This document shows positions 9,250 to 19,366 of a stretch of DNA of 64,000 nt, piece by piece. Each line of letters opens with the position of its first letter. Within the stretch, counting starts at the first letter, position 1. The translations under genes and the position numbers were made by a program. The stretch covers positions 1-64,000 of the forward strand of contig JAJZYM010000003.1 in the NCBI GenBank assembly GCA_021798115.1. The letters are read 5' to 3'. Origin of the DNA: Pseudomonadota bacterium. Lineage in GTDB: Bacteria; Pseudomonadota; Gammaproteobacteria; JAKAQQ01. The notes under the pieces are model-generated. The model saw only the letters and a list, made by a program, of their open reading frames with translations, did not search any database and was not told the DNA's origin.

Positions 9250-9948
9250 GTGCTCCGTCCTGCGCTCCTCGCCCCCTCGCTGATCTCCGCCGACTTCTCG
9301 CGTCTCGGCGCCGCGATCGACACCGTCCTCGCCGCCGGGGCGGACATGATCCATTACGACGTGATGGACCACCACTACGTGCCCAATCTCACGATCGGAC
9401 CGCTCGTCCTGGCCTCGCTCCGGCGGGCGGGCTGCACGGCGGAATTCGACGTCCATCTCATGGTCGAACCCGTCGACGAACTTGTCGAGGAATTCGCCCA
9501 CGCCGGAGCCCGGACGCTCATCGTGCACCCCGCGGCCACCCGCCATCTCGACCGCACGCTCGCCCGTATCCGCGCGCTCGGCTGCCGGGCGGGCGTGGCC
9601 CTCAACCCCGCCGACGGACTCGAGATTCTGCGCTACGAACGGAGCGCGCTCGACGTCGTCCTCGTGATGACGGTCAACCCTGGTTTTTCCGGCCAGAAGT
9701 TTCTCCCCCACGTGCTGCCCAAGATCCGCGAACTCCGCCGCTGGATCGACGAGGGCTCGACCCCCCTCCGCCTCGAGGTCGACGGCGGGATCGACGCCGC
9801 AACGATCGTCGAGGCCCGCCGCGCGGGGGCCGAGGCCTTCGTGGCTGGCTCCTCCGTTTTCGGGGCCGCGGACCCGGCCACGGCCCTCGCGGTCCTCCGC
9901 CGGGCGATCGCCCGGGCGGACGAGGAGACTCTGGCAGGCGAGGGCTGA
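9250..9948 (+). CDS. rpe: ribulose-phosphate 3-epimerase
   Basis: LAPSLISADFSRLG, DVMDHHYVPNLTIGP, VMTVNPGFSGQKF, EVDGGID. Confidence 0.95.
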   Translation: MLRPALLAPSLISADFSRLGAAIDTVLAAGADMIHYDVMDHHYVPNLTIGPLVLASLRRAGCTAEFDVHLMVEPVDELVEEFAHAGARTLIVHPAATRHLDRTLARIRALGCRAGVALNPADGLEILRYERSALDVVLVMTVNPGFSGQKFLPHVLPKIRELRRWIDEGSTPLRLEVDGGIDAATIVEARRAGAEAFVAGSSVFGAADPATALAVLRRAIARADEETLAGEG

Positions 9949-10001
9949 ACCTGCGATAATGACCCGCCGGCCGTGGGTCGGGGGTTTCGTTGGATCACCA
10001 C

Positions 10002-10021
10002 GCGGTCGGCATGCCGACCGC
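10002..10021. promoter_or_regulatory. perfect 20-bp palindrome GCGGTCGGCATGCCGACCGC in the speD leader
   Basis: Direct reading; lies immediately 5' of the speD Shine-Dalgarno (GGAGG) and ATG at 10042. Confidence 0.5.
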
Positions 10022-10041
10022 CCGTCGTGGGAGGGTCGGAT

Positions 10042-10890
10042 ATGCCTCTTCCGTACCTCAGCCGCAACTTGAAGCTCCAGGGGTTCAACAACCTCACCAA
10101 GACACTGAGCTTCAATCTCTACGACATCTGCTACGCGCAAAACGAACAGCAGCAGCGCGAGTATCTGCATTACATCAACGGGGCCTACAACGCCGAACGC
10201 CTGACGGCCATCCTCAACGACGTGGCCTCGATCATCGGCGCCCACGTCCTGAGCGTCTCGCGCCAGGATTACGATCCGCAGGGGGCGTCCGTCACCTTGC
10301 TGATCGCCGAGGAAGCCCTCGTGCACGGAGCCGAACTCGCCAACGGAGAGTCTTCCGAAATCGAGGGCCCGGGTCCGCTCCCGACGAGCGTGGCCGCCCA
10401 CCTTCAGACGAGCCACATCACGGTCCACACCTATCCCGAGGCCCACCCGGACAACGGCTTGAGCACGTTCCGCGCCGACATCGATGTTTCGACCTGCGGG
10501 CGCATCTCCCCGCTTCGTGCGCTCAACTACCTCCTCCACGCGTTCGAATCGGACATCGTCACCCTCGACTACCGGATCCGCGGGTTCACGCGCGATGTGC
10601 GCGGGCAGAAGCTTTTCCGCGACCACAACATCAATTCGATCCAGAATTTCCTTTCGCGTGACACCCGCGAACGCTATCAGATGATCGACGTCAACATCTA
10701 TCAGGAGAACATCTTCCACACGAAGATGATTCTCAAGGATCTCGATCTCGGCAACTACCTTTTCGGGATCGACACCAACACCTTGGGCGAGGACGAAAAA
10801 AAGCGTTTGCGGGAACAGATCCGCGTCGAGATGTACGAGATTTTCTACGGGCGCAACACGCGCCGCGGGCATCTCTCCGAAATCCGCTGA
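10042..10890 (+). CDS. speD: S-adenosylmethionine decarboxylase proenzyme (E. coli type)
   Basis: [32 protein letters not shown]; processing-site region [18 protein letters not shown]. Confidence 0.93.
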   Translation: MPLPYLSRNLKLQGFNNLTKTLSFNLYDICYAQNEQQQREYLHYINGAYNAERLTAILNDVASIIGAHVLSVSRQDYDPQGASVTLLIAEEALVHGAELANGESSEIEGPGPLPTSVAAHLQTSHITVHTYPEAHPDNGLSTFRADIDVSTCGRISPLRALNYLLHAFESDIVTLDYRIRGFTRDVRGQKLFRDHNINSIQNFLSRDTRERYQMIDVNIYQENIFHTKMILKDLDLGNYLFGIDTNTLGEDEKKRLREQIRVEMYEIFYGRNTRRGHLSEIR

Positions 10891-10901
10891 GCCCCGTCTT
10901 C

Positions 10902-11516
10902 TCAGAGGCGGGCGGCGAGCGTCGTCATCACCCGCGCGGCCATCCCCATGAGCGTTCCGAGCGGTGCGGGCAACGCGCGCGCCCCCGCCGCGTGGGCGCG
11001 ATGGGCGTGGCCCTCTTCCTCCGCGCGCATGCGCTCGAGGAGCGTGCGGGTCGCCACGTCCTCCGGCGGAAGCCGTCGGAGGTGATCCTCGAGGTGGCGG
11101 ACGACCCGCCGTTCGGTCTCTTCGAGGTAGCCGAGGCTCGTCCGATCGCCGAGGAGAGCGAAGAACGCGCCGCTCAACCAGCCCCCCGCGTACCAGACGG
11201 GGCCAAGAAGGCTCGGCCGTGCGCCCAAGGCCGCGAGGCGGCTTCGGCAACCGAGGAGATGCGCCTCCTCTTCCGCTCCGCTTTCGTGCAGCCCCGCCGC
11301 GAGTTCCGGGCGGCGGGCGAAGAACGCCTGTCCCCGGTAGAGCGCCTGGGCCGCCACTTCGCCGGCGTCGTCGATGCGGACGAGGCGCGCGACGCGGGCT
11401 TTCGCCGCCGTATCGAGACCGCACTCGGCGGGCGGGACGACGGGAGGGCGGGCGAAGATCGTGGCGAGCGCGTGGTCGAGCTCATGCCGAAGGCGGTCGT
11501 GAAACGTGGACGGCAC
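10902..11516 (-). CDS. coq7: Coq7-type 2-nonaprenyl/octaprenyl-3-methyl-6-methoxy-1,4-benzoquinol hydroxylase
   Basis: Ferritin-like di-iron motifs RIDDAGEVAAQALYRGQ, EEEAHL, EEEGH; GTG start at 11516. Confidence 0.85.
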   Translation of the reverse strand: MPSTFHDRLRHELDHALATIFARPPVVPPAECGLDTAAKARVARLVRIDDAGEVAAQALYRGQAFFARRPELAAGLHESGAEEEAHLLGCRSRLAALGARPSLLGPVWYAGGWLSGAFFALLGDRTSLGYLEETERRVVRHLEDHLRRLPPEDVATRTLLERMRAEEEGHAHRAHAAGARALPAPLGTLMGMAARVMTTLAARL

Positions 11517-11583
11517 GGTGACGCGGAGACAAGCCAAGACCGCCCCATGATACGTCCGCCGCCGCGGATGGCACAATAGCCCC

Positions 11584-12591
11584 ATGAGGAGCGAACACCG
11601 CACCGAGGTCATCGTGTTCGACCGCGCCGGGGAGGCCGACGTCCTCCGCCTCACGGAGGTCGATCTTCCTCCGCCCGGGCCGGGCGAGGTCGTCCTGCGC
11701 CACACGGCGATCGGCGTCAATTTCGTGGACATTTACCACCGGCGTGGCCTCTACCCCGTGCCGCTCCCTTCCGGTCTCGGGCTCGAGGCCGTGGGCGTGA
11801 TCGAGGCGGTCGGCCCGGAGGTCCAAGGCTTGGTCCCGGGCGCACGGGTCGCCTACGCGCAGGCTCCTCCCGGTGCGTACGCCACGCGGCGTCTCATCCC
11901 GGCCGAGGCCCTGGTGGCCGTCCCCGACGGGATCGAGGACGAGACCCTGGCGGCGGTGTTCCTGAAGGGGCTCACGGCCCTTGCGCTCCTTCGTCGCACA
12001 CGGCCGCTCGCGCCGGGGGAGCCGGCCCTCTTCCACGCGGCGGCGGGGGGTGTCGGACACCTGGCCGGGCAGATCGCGCGGGCCTCGGGACTCAGCCTCA
12101 TCGGCGCCGCGCGCGGCGCCGAGAAATGCGCCTTCGCCCGCGCACACGGGTACGAGGTCAGCATCGACACCTCCCGCGAGGATCTCGTGTCCACTGTCCG
12201 CCGCCTCACCGGCGGGGCAGGGGTTCCGGTCGTTTACGATTCGGTCGGGGCGGCGACGTGGCAGGCGTCGCTCGAGTGTCTGCGTCCTTTCGGCATGCTG
12301 GTGAGTTTCGGGAACGCCTCGGGCCCGCCTCCGCCGCTCGACCTGCACGAGCTCGCCCGCCGCGGCTCGCTCTACGTGACCCGGCCGACGCTCGCGACCT
12401 ACTGGGCGGATGCGGAGACGCGGCGGGCGCTCGTGGGGGAGCTCTTCGCGCTTCTTCGCTCCGGGGCCCTCACACCGGTCGTCGGGGGACGCTACCCGCT
12501 CCGCGAGGCCGCCCGCGCGCAGCGCGATCTCGAGTCGCGTCGGACGCACGGTTCTCTTCTCTTGCTGCCGACGCGAGGTGCGTCGCCGTGA
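11584..12591 (+). CDS. qor: quinone oxidoreductase (zinc-less MDR family)
   Basis: GVNFVDIYHRRGLYPVPLPSGLGLEAVGVIEAVGP; AAAGGVGHLAGQIAR. Confidence 0.88.
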   Translation: MRSEHRTEVIVFDRAGEADVLRLTEVDLPPPGPGEVVLRHTAIGVNFVDIYHRRGLYPVPLPSGLGLEAVGVIEAVGPEVQGLVPGARVAYAQAPPGAYATRRLIPAEALVAVPDGIEDETLAAVFLKGLTALALLRRTRPLAPGEPALFHAAAGGVGHLAGQIARASGLSLIGAARGAEKCAFARAHGYEVSIDTSREDLVSTVRRLTGGAGVPVVYDSVGAATWQASLECLRPFGMLVSFGNASGPPPPLDLHELARRGSLYVTRPTLATYWADAETRRALVGELFALLRSGALTPVVGGRYPLREAARAQRDLESRRTHGSLLLLPTRGASP

Positions 12592-13922
12592 ACGACACTT
12601 CGGCTCCCTCCCTGTATGTCCGCCTGCGTTTTCTCCTCCGGCGCCTGTGGTGGGGGGGCGAGACGGCCGGGCGATGGATCGCCGCCTTTGTGCGTGAGCT
12701 TCACGAGACGCAGCTCAATCTCCGTGCCATGAGCCTCGTCTACACCTCGATTTTCACCGTCTTTCCGCTGCTGGCCGTCGCTCTCTCGCTCCTCAAGGAT
12801 TTCGGACTCCGTCGGACGCTCACCCCGTTCCTCCTGCGTCTCTTCGCCCCCATGGGCTCGCGCGGGGTCGAGGTCACCAACCGGATCCTGCGCATCGTCC
12901 GCCACATCCACGCGGGCCTCTTGGGGTCCCTCGGTCTCGTCGTCCTCACCTACCTCACGGTTTCCCTCCTCGTGAAACTCGAGGGGGCGATGAACGCCGT
13001 CTGGCGCGTCAGGAACCCACGCCGCTTCTTCAGCCGTCTCGGCGATTATCTGAGCATCCTCATCGTGGGCCCGGTCCTCGTCCTGGCCGCGGCCAGCATC
13101 ACCGTCTCGGTTTTCAACCACTCGATCCTGCACCGCCTCCTGAGCGTCGAACCCCTGGGGGCGCTCTACCTGGCCGCGGCGCACGTGCTCCCGTATTTCC
13201 TCATCGTGGCGGCGTTCACGTTTCTCTACGCCTTCATGCCGAACACGCGGGTGCGTCTACGGGCGGCGTTTCTCGGGGCCTTGGCCGCCGGCGTTCTCTG
13301 GGAGTCCGCCGGTTGGTTCTTTGCGAGTTTCGTCGCCTCGAGTTCGAGTTATGCCCTCATCTACTCGAGTTTCGCCGTTCTCTTCCTCTTCATGGTCTGG
13401 TTGTACTTCGGCTGGTTCGTGATCCTCGTCGGCGCCGTGATCAGTTTTCTCGTCCAGCACCCCTCGGCGCTCCGCAGCGAGGCGCTCCGCCGCGTCGTCG
13501 GCCATTACGAGACAGAGCGCCTTCTTCTCGACATCCTCTATCTGGTCGCCGCCGCCTACGAGCGGGCGGGCCCGCTCTGGAACGTCGAGCGGCTCGCGCG
13601 GCGCCTCGGGCTTCCGCAGGACATGATCGAGGAGTTTGTCGGCACTCTCGAGGCCCGCGGGCTTCTCCTCACGACGGGGGATGATCCCCCCGCCTACGTG
13701 CCGGGGCGGACCCTCGGCACGATGCGGCTCGCCGAAGTCCTGGCCCAGATCCGCGGGTCGGCGCCGTCGGTGCGGGGGCCCGCGGTCTACCGTCCCGACG
13801 TCGAGGTGCCCGTCGACCGTCTGCTGGAAGAACTCGAGAAGGCGCGCTCCGAGGCGCTGGCCGATCGTACCGTGGCCGATCTCCTCGCCGAGGACGCTGT
13901 CAGTCGTTCGGTGCCGACGTGA
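12588..13922 (+). CDS. YihY/BrkB (UPF0761) family inner-membrane protein
   Basis: GTG start overlapping qor stop; LRAMSLVYTSIFTVFPLLAVALSLLKDFG and conserved membrane core. Confidence 0.85.
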   Translation: MNDTSAPSLYVRLRFLLRRLWWGGETAGRWIAAFVRELHETQLNLRAMSLVYTSIFTVFPLLAVALSLLKDFGLRRTLTPFLLRLFAPMGSRGVEVTNRILRIVRHIHAGLLGSLGLVVLTYLTVSLLVKLEGAMNAVWRVRNPRRFFSRLGDYLSILIVGPVLVLAAASITVSVFNHSILHRLLSVEPLGALYLAAAHVLPYFLIVAAFTFLYAFMPNTRVRLRAAFLGALAAGVLWESAGWFFASFVASSSSYALIYSSFAVLFLFMVWLYFGWFVILVGAVISFLVQHPSALRSEALRRVVGHYETERLLLDILYLVAAAYERAGPLWNVERLARRLGLPQDMIEEFVGTLEARGLLLTTGDDPPAYVPGRTLGTMRLAEVLAQIRGSAPSVRGPAVYRPDVEVPVDRLLEELEKARSEALADRTVADLLAEDAVSRSVPT

Positions 13923-14778
13923 CCTCCGGCTCGCCCGCATTCCAGCGGGCGACGAGGAGATGGGTTCCGGGGAGCGAGCGGGCCACGATCTCGCCCGCGG
14001 CGGAGACGGCGATGAGACCGAGAATGCCCGGTTGCGTCTCGCGAAAGAGATCGGCGGCGTCGCGAACGGCCGCGGCGAGATCCCGCCCCTCGGCGTAGCG
14101 AAGAGCCAGGCGGTGGGCGAGGACGAGACGGACGACCGACTCGCCGTCGCCGGTGGCGGAGACGGCGACACGCCGGTCGGCGTAGGTTCCGCATCCGATG
14201 AGGGGGGTGTCGCCGACGCGCCCCGCAAGTTTGCCGGTGAGTCCGCCGGTGGAGGTGGCGGCCGCGAGGCGGCCTGTGCTGTCGAGCGCCACGGCTCCGA
14301 CCGTGCCCCGGTGATGGCGATTCAGGGCCGCGCGTTGTGTCTCGACGATGAGACTCTTGGGATCGCAGCGCTCGAGCCCGCGCTCTTCGGCGAACCTTTC
14401 GGCCCCGCGGCCGACGAGGAGGACCGCGCGGCCGTCGTTGAGCACTGCGCGCGCGAGAAGCACGGGGTGCACGATGCCTTGCACGCCGGCGACGGCACCG
14501 GCGTTCCCACTCGCACCGTCCATGACAGCGGCGTCCGTTTCGACCTCGCCCGCGGCGTTGAGCACCGAGCCTCGACCCGCGTTGAACACGGGGTCGTCCT
14601 CGAGGACGGTGACGGCGCGCACGACGGCGTCGAGAGCCGTTCCGTTCGCGGCGAGAACCGCCCGGGCGGCCTCGGCCGCACGGGCCAGACCGGCGCGCCG
14701 GGGCTCTTCGAATTCCTTTTCGTAAGGGCCGACGCCGCCGTGGATGAGGAGGGTGGGACCGGGACGGAAAGCGGGCAT
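13900..14778 (-). CDS. isoaspartyl peptidase / plant-type L-asparaginase (Ntn hydrolase)
   Basis: LLIHGGVG, NAGRGSVLNAAGEVETDAAVMDG, GTVGAVALDSTGRLAAATSTGGLTGK, GDTPLIGCGTYAD. Confidence 0.9.
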   Translation of the reverse strand: MPAFRPGPTLLIHGGVGPYEKEFEEPRRAGLARAAEAARAVLAANGTALDAVVRAVTVLEDDPVFNAGRGSVLNAAGEVETDAAVMDGASGNAGAVAGVQGIVHPVLLARAVLNDGRAVLLVGRGAERFAEERGLERCDPKSLIVETQRAALNRHHRGTVGAVALDSTGRLAAATSTGGLTGKLAGRVGDTPLIGCGTYADRRVAVSATGDGESVVRLVLAHRLALRYAEGRDLAAAVRDAADLFRETQPGILGLIAVSAAGEIVARSLPGTHLLVARWNAGEPEVTSAPND

Positions 14779-14851
14779 GAGAGGATCTGTGTGCGTCTGA
14801 ACCGCGGGATGCACAGGATAGCCGGAGGCGGGGCTCCGGGGGCGGGGAGGA

Positions 14852-15715
14852 TCAGACCGCAGGGGCTGTCCCGGCGTCGAGGCGTCCGGCGAGATAACGC
14901 AACCCCTCGAGGGGGGGAGCGTGGGCGAAGAAACTGAGCGCGATGTGGCGGCCCGTCCCCTCCGAGGCGACCCGGTGGAACCAGCCGGCGGGGACGAAGA
15001 GGAGATCCCCGGACTCGAGGACGATCTCCCGTCCGCGCGGGCGGATCTTGGCGAAGAGCGGGAAGCGGGCGGGGTCCGCGGTCTCGGGATCGAGACGGGA
15101 AAGATGGGGCATGCGTTCGCCGGGAGCGTAGACGATGCGCCCGTGGGGTTCGATCGTGACGATCTCCCCGCGGGTGTAGAGAGAGCGCGCCACCGTCGGC
15201 GGAAAGAGCAGGAAGCGCTTGCGTCCCTCGACGACGGCGTAGAGGTTGTCCTCGAAATCGTGGTGGAGGGGGGTGACGATCGGCACGGGGCTCCGGCCCA
15301 TCCAGGCGACGACGCAGCGAAGGCGCACGTCCTGGAAATAAGGGGGGATCGTGAAGTCGCCGAGCAACTGGAGAAGGGGGGGATCGAGGATGTGGTCGTG
15401 CTGAAGATTGAGGTAGTGTGCGTCGCTTCCCGCCGGGTTGGCGAGGACCCCGCGCACGAAGTCGCGGAAGGGCATCGTGATGTAGTTCGTCGTCTCGAGA
15501 TCGAGCTGTCCTTCCTGTGTTCGCCGCTCGAGCACCCGGACCTCGTGGTTGCCCGCCTTCTGGAGGAGATAGTCATTGCTCCAGCGCGCCGTCTTCCATT
15601 CGAGCCGGGCCCAGTCGCCGAAGCGGATCACCACCGGTTCACGCGCCACGTAGTGACGAAGAAACGTCGCGACGGACGGTGGCGTCTCGTAACGCGGGAG
15701 AGCGGGCGTGTTCAT
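14852..15715 (-). CDS. cupin_8/JmjC-like Fe(II)/2-oxoglutarate oxygenase family protein
   Basis: HHDFEDNLYAVVEGRKRFLLFPP ... LLFVPAGWFHRV (HxD...H motif). Confidence 0.8.
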   Translation of the reverse strand: MNTPALPRYETPPSVATFLRHYVAREPVVIRFGDWARLEWKTARWSNDYLLQKAGNHEVRVLERRTQEGQLDLETTNYITMPFRDFVRGVLANPAGSDAHYLNLQHDHILDPPLLQLLGDFTIPPYFQDVRLRCVVAWMGRSPVPIVTPLHHDFEDNLYAVVEGRKRFLLFPPTVARSLYTRGEIVTIEPHGRIVYAPGERMPHLSRLDPETADPARFPLFAKIRPRGREIVLESGDLLFVPAGWFHRVASEGTGRHIALSFFAHAPPLEGLRYLAGRLDAGTAPAV

Positions 15716-15827
15716 GCCGCCCGGTGCGGCTTGCCGATGTGGACCGGGTGGGGATCCCAGGCTTCCCCACCCGCCTCGACGGTCGTTCTCAGGGGGGTTG
15801 CGCCGGCCGTTCGGGACACGGAGGCGT

Positions 15828-17201
15828 TCAGGCCGATTCTGCGGCTTCGTCGACGGCCGGGGTTGCCACCCGCTCGAGATCCCCGAGCGAGCGTCCCCGC
15901 ATTTCGGGGATCGCCCAGGCCGTGAGGAGCACGCCCAGGAGAGAGACGAAGGCGAGAAGACCCAGCGTGAGCGAGAGACCGAGACGCTCGAGGAGGAGGG
16001 GCAGGAGGAAGACGCCGAGGGCCGCTCCGAGTTTGCCCGTCGCGGCCGAGATGCCGTGCCCGCGACCACGCACGTTCGTGGGGAAGACCTCCGTCGGCAG
16101 GAGGAAGGTCGTCGTGTTGGGGCCGAACTCGATGAAGAAATAGCTCAGCATGTAGACGGGCAGGAAAAGAAAGAGCTCCTCGACCATGGCGGGGTCGAGC
16201 ATGATGGCCGCGTAGGCGAGAGCCATCACGGCGAAGCCGACCATCTGGATGCGCTTGCGCCCGAGGCGGTCCATCTGCCAGGCGGCGATGAAGTAGCCCG
16301 GCAGGGCGGCGACGCCGAAGATCAGTGTGGCGACCAGGGTGGTGGCGATGAGCGACGCGTGGGGCAGCAGGTGGTGGAGGATGAGCTGTTGCGAGACGCC
16401 GTTACCGTAGAACGCCACGTCGACCAGAAACCAGCTGCCGGCGGTTCCGAGAAGGGTCTTCAGGTAACCGCTGCGGAAAAGACCCTGGGGTTCGAAGGTC
16501 CGGTCCTGCGTCGTCGGGCGGCCGGTGAGGGCGTGGACGACACTCTGCGCCTCCTCGGTGCGTCCCTGCGAAACCAGGAAGCGGGGCGGTTCGCTGATGC
16601 GCCGGCGGAGATAAAAGACGGTTGCGGCCGGGAGGGCACCGAAGCCGAGCATGAGCCGCCAGATGAGGTCGTACGGCAGATGGGTGGCGAGGAGCCCGGC
16701 GGCGAAGAGCGGGCCTATGAGAAGCCCGATCCCCTGCATGGCGAAGACCATGGTCACGAGAAAGCCGCGCCGTTCGCGGCTCGAGAACTCCGCCATGATG
16801 ACGGCGCTGGTCGGGTAATCGCCGCCGACGCCCAGGCCGACGATGATCCGGCCCAGCATGAGGACCGCAAAGCCGGGGGCGAAGGCCGAGACGAGGGCCC
16901 CGACGACGAGAAGGATGACTTCGAGTCCGTAGATCGATTTGCGCCCGAAGCGGTCCATGAGCCGCCCGAAGAGCAGGGCCCCCACGACCGAGGCGGCGAT
17001 GGACGTGGCGTTGAGGATGGAGAGATCGAGTGTCGTGAGATGCCAGAGGGGGCTCAGGATGACGGTGACCGTGCCGATGATGAAGAGATCGTAGGCGTCG
17101 GTAAAAAAGCCCATGCCCGACGTGAAGACCGCACGCCAGTGAAAGTCGCGCAGCGAGGATTCCTCGAAGACTTCGAGGGAGGTGCGTTTGTCGTGACTCA
17201 T
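15828..17201 (-). CDS. MFS transporter, phosphate/sugar-symporter-like
   Basis: GMGFFTDAYDLFIIG, GRLMDRFGRKSIYG, GGDYPTSAVIMAEF; 12-TM layout. Confidence 0.87.
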   Translation of the reverse strand: MSHDKRTSLEVFEESSLRDFHWRAVFTSGMGFFTDAYDLFIIGTVTVILSPLWHLTTLDLSILNATSIAASVVGALLFGRLMDRFGRKSIYGLEVILLVVGALVSAFAPGFAVLMLGRIIVGLGVGGDYPTSAVIMAEFSSRERRGFLVTMVFAMQGIGLLIGPLFAAGLLATHLPYDLIWRLMLGFGALPAATVFYLRRRISEPPRFLVSQGRTEEAQSVVHALTGRPTTQDRTFEPQGLFRSGYLKTLLGTAGSWFLVDVAFYGNGVSQQLILHHLLPHASLIATTLVATLIFGVAALPGYFIAAWQMDRLGRKRIQMVGFAVMALAYAAIMLDPAMVEELFLFLPVYMLSYFFIEFGPNTTTFLLPTEVFPTNVRGRGHGISAATGKLGAALGVFLLPLLLERLGLSLTLGLLAFVSLLGVLLTAWAIPEMRGRSLGDLERVATPAVDEAAESA

Positions 17202-17240
17202 CGATCCCGTTCCACCAGAGTAACGGCCGTCATTATCCCC

Positions 17241-18485
17241 TCATTCCTGTGACCGTTCTGTGACAGAAGATGAGGCCCCGGACGATCGGTCCCAAAAGAG
17301 ATCAAGGATTTCAGACGGGTGGAAGATTTTTCCAGCGTGTTTCTCACGATGGAGACGGGCGCCGAGCGTGAGGGCGCAGCCGATGTTGCACGTGATGATG
17401 CCGGCTCCCTCCGGTGGCGGGGGCGTGAAGACCCGATCGAGAAGGGCGGCCGAGGACTCGGGGTGGAGGAGGCCGTGCGTGCCCGCCGCTCCACAGCAGC
17501 CGGCGCCCTGACCCCAGGGTCTGGCCTCGAGCCCGAGACGGGCGAGCACGCGGTGGACCGGTGCGGTGCCGCCGGCGAGGCTCCGCTGGGTGCAGGGGGT
17601 GTGGACGAGGAGGGGCATCGTGACGCGCGTCTGGGGAAGACGGGCGGGGAGGATGCGGTCGAGGAAAGACGAGGCCTCGACGATTTCGGGCGGAGCGGAG
17701 GCCGTGCCGTCGCCGTCCTCGAGCGCGCTTCGGAGTGAGGCGAGGCAACCCGTGTCGAGCACGAGGACCGTCCGTGCCCCGGCCAAAGCTTGCCGGTTGA
17801 GGGCGGAGAGCCGCTCCGCCTCTTCCTCTTCCCCCATGTGGCGGGCGAGCGCTCCGCAGCAGGTCTGCCGCGGCGGAACCACGGCCCGGATCCCGAGGTC
17901 CGCGAGCACGCGGAGGGTGGCGCGGAGGGGCTCGGGGCGGAGGAGACGGGCGTAGCATCCGAGGAAGAGCGCGACCTCGCTCTCATGGGCGGGACGGAGC
18001 GCCACCCCGGCGGCGGGTCGCCAGGGGCGGGGAGGGGGATGTGGGACGAGGTCGATGAGAGGACGCAGGGACGAGGGAAGGATCCGGCGGAGGGGCCGCG
18101 CGCCGAAAGCGGCGGCGGGCCGGAGAGTCCGCGCGAGGAGCGTGAGAGCCCACGGCCGCCCGGCCACGAAACGGAGCCCCCGGTGGAGCCGGGGAGCACG
18201 GCGTCCCTGCCCGCGCTCCAGGGCACGGATCCGGTCGAGGAGCGCGCCGTACGGCACCTCGGCCGGGCAGACCGCTTCGCAGAGTCGGCAGCCGAGGCAA
18301 CGGTCGAGATGTCCCCAGAAGGCCTCGTCCGCCTCGAGAAGCCCGCGCGCGTAACCGTCCATGAGAGCGAGACGCCCGCGCGGGGATTCGGCCTCGTCGA
18401 CCGCCACCGCATAGGTGGGGCAGTGCGGAAGACAGACCGCGCAACGGACGCAGCGTCGGCTGGCGGAAAGATCGGCCTCGGGCAT
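17241..18485 (-). CDS. GlcF/heterodisulfide reductase-like iron-sulfur protein
   Basis: Two 4Fe-4S motifs CVRCAVCLPHCP and CLGCRLCEAVCP plus two CCG modules. Confidence 0.85.
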   Translation of the reverse strand: MPEADLSASRRCVRCAVCLPHCPTYAVAVDEAESPRGRLALMDGYARGLLEADEAFWGHLDRCLGCRLCEAVCPAEVPYGALLDRIRALERGQGRRAPRLHRGLRFVAGRPWALTLLARTLRPAAAFGARPLRRILPSSLRPLIDLVPHPPPRPWRPAAGVALRPAHESEVALFLGCYARLLRPEPLRATLRVLADLGIRAVVPPRQTCCGALARHMGEEEEAERLSALNRQALAGARTVLVLDTGCLASLRSALEDGDGTASAPPEIVEASSFLDRILPARLPQTRVTMPLLVHTPCTQRSLAGGTAPVHRVLARLGLEARPWGQGAGCCGAAGTHGLLHPESSAALLDRVFTPPPPEGAGIITCNIGCALTLGARLHREKHAGKIFHPSEILDLFWDRSSGASSSVTERSQE

Positions 18486-18601
18486 CGGGCGGGAAGAGCG
18501 GGGGGCTCGGCTACAATACACGCTCTCGGCCCACGCGGTGCACGGGCGTGGCGTCGGGGCGTGGGCTGCGCCCTCTCTCCTCTATCCCGTCCGGAGATTC
18601 C

Positions 18602-19345
18602 ATGAGCGGGGGACAATTCGAGCTCGAAGTCGTCGGCTCCCGACGGCGGACGCCGCGGGTGGTCGAGATCGACCTCCGCGTCCCGGAGGGGCGCCCGTTT
18701 TCTTATGTCCCCGGGCAGTTCGTCACGCTCCATCTCCCCGACGGGCCGGACGAACTCCGCCGCAGCTACAGCATCGCCGTCCCGCCGCGGGAAGACAGGA
18801 CGATCGCGCTTGCGGTGGGCGAAGTCCCAAGTGGGCGGGCCACACGGATTCTCTTCGGGGTGCGCCCCGGCGACCGCCTGCGGGCGAGCGGCCCGTTCGG
18901 TCGTTTCATTCTCCGCGAAGACGAAACACTGCCCCGGCTTTATCTCGTCGGTACCGGAACCGGGATCGCGCCTTACCGCACGATGCTCCCGGGGATCGAG
19001 CGCTTTCTCGCCCACGACCCCGGGCGGCGGCACGTGAGCGTGCTTCTCGGGGTGCGCAGCCCCGAGGAACGGCTCTACGGCGATGAGTTCCGCGCCTTCG
19101 CCGCCGCCCATCCCGGCTTTACCTTCCTCTCCTGCCAGAGCCGCTCTCTGTCCGATCCGCCGGAGCCGGACGAGAGGCGCGGCTACGTGCAGAAGGTTCT
19201 TGCGGAGCTCGCTCCCGACCCGGCCGAGTCGGTCGTCTACCTGTGCGGCAACCCGGGGATGATCGACGAGGCGACCGAACTCCTGAAGAGCCGCGGCTTT
19301 CCGCTCGTCAACATCCGCCGCGAGAAGTACGTCTCCTCCAACTGA
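18602..19345 (+). CDS. fpr: ferredoxin--NADP+ reductase
   Basis: RSYSIAVPP, YLVGTGTGIAPYRTML, LCGNPGMIDE. Confidence 0.88.
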   Translation: MSGGQFELEVVGSRRRTPRVVEIDLRVPEGRPFSYVPGQFVTLHLPDGPDELRRSYSIAVPPREDRTIALAVGEVPSGRATRILFGVRPGDRLRASGPFGRFILREDETLPRLYLVGTGTGIAPYRTMLPGIERFLAHDPGRRHVSVLLGVRSPEERLYGDEFRAFAAAHPGFTFLSCQSRSLSDPPEPDERRGYVQKVLAELAPDPAESVVYLCGNPGMIDEATELLKSRGFPLVNIRREKYVSSN

Positions 19346-19366
19346 CTCCGGCGGAGGGGCGGTCCT

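Noticed and set aside
9169-11424. 751-aa minus-strand ORF
   Set aside because: Antisense to rpe and speD and out of frame with coq7; composition typical of spurious high-GC ORFs.
12103-12120. GGCGCCGCGCGCGGCGCC palindrome
   Set aside because: Inside the qor coding sequence (GAARGAE); explained by GC-rich Ala/Gly/Arg codons.
17198-19111. 637-aa minus-strand ORF
   Set aside because: Crosses divergent genes; Ser/Arg/Pro-rich low-complexity translation, out of frame with the GlcF-like protein.
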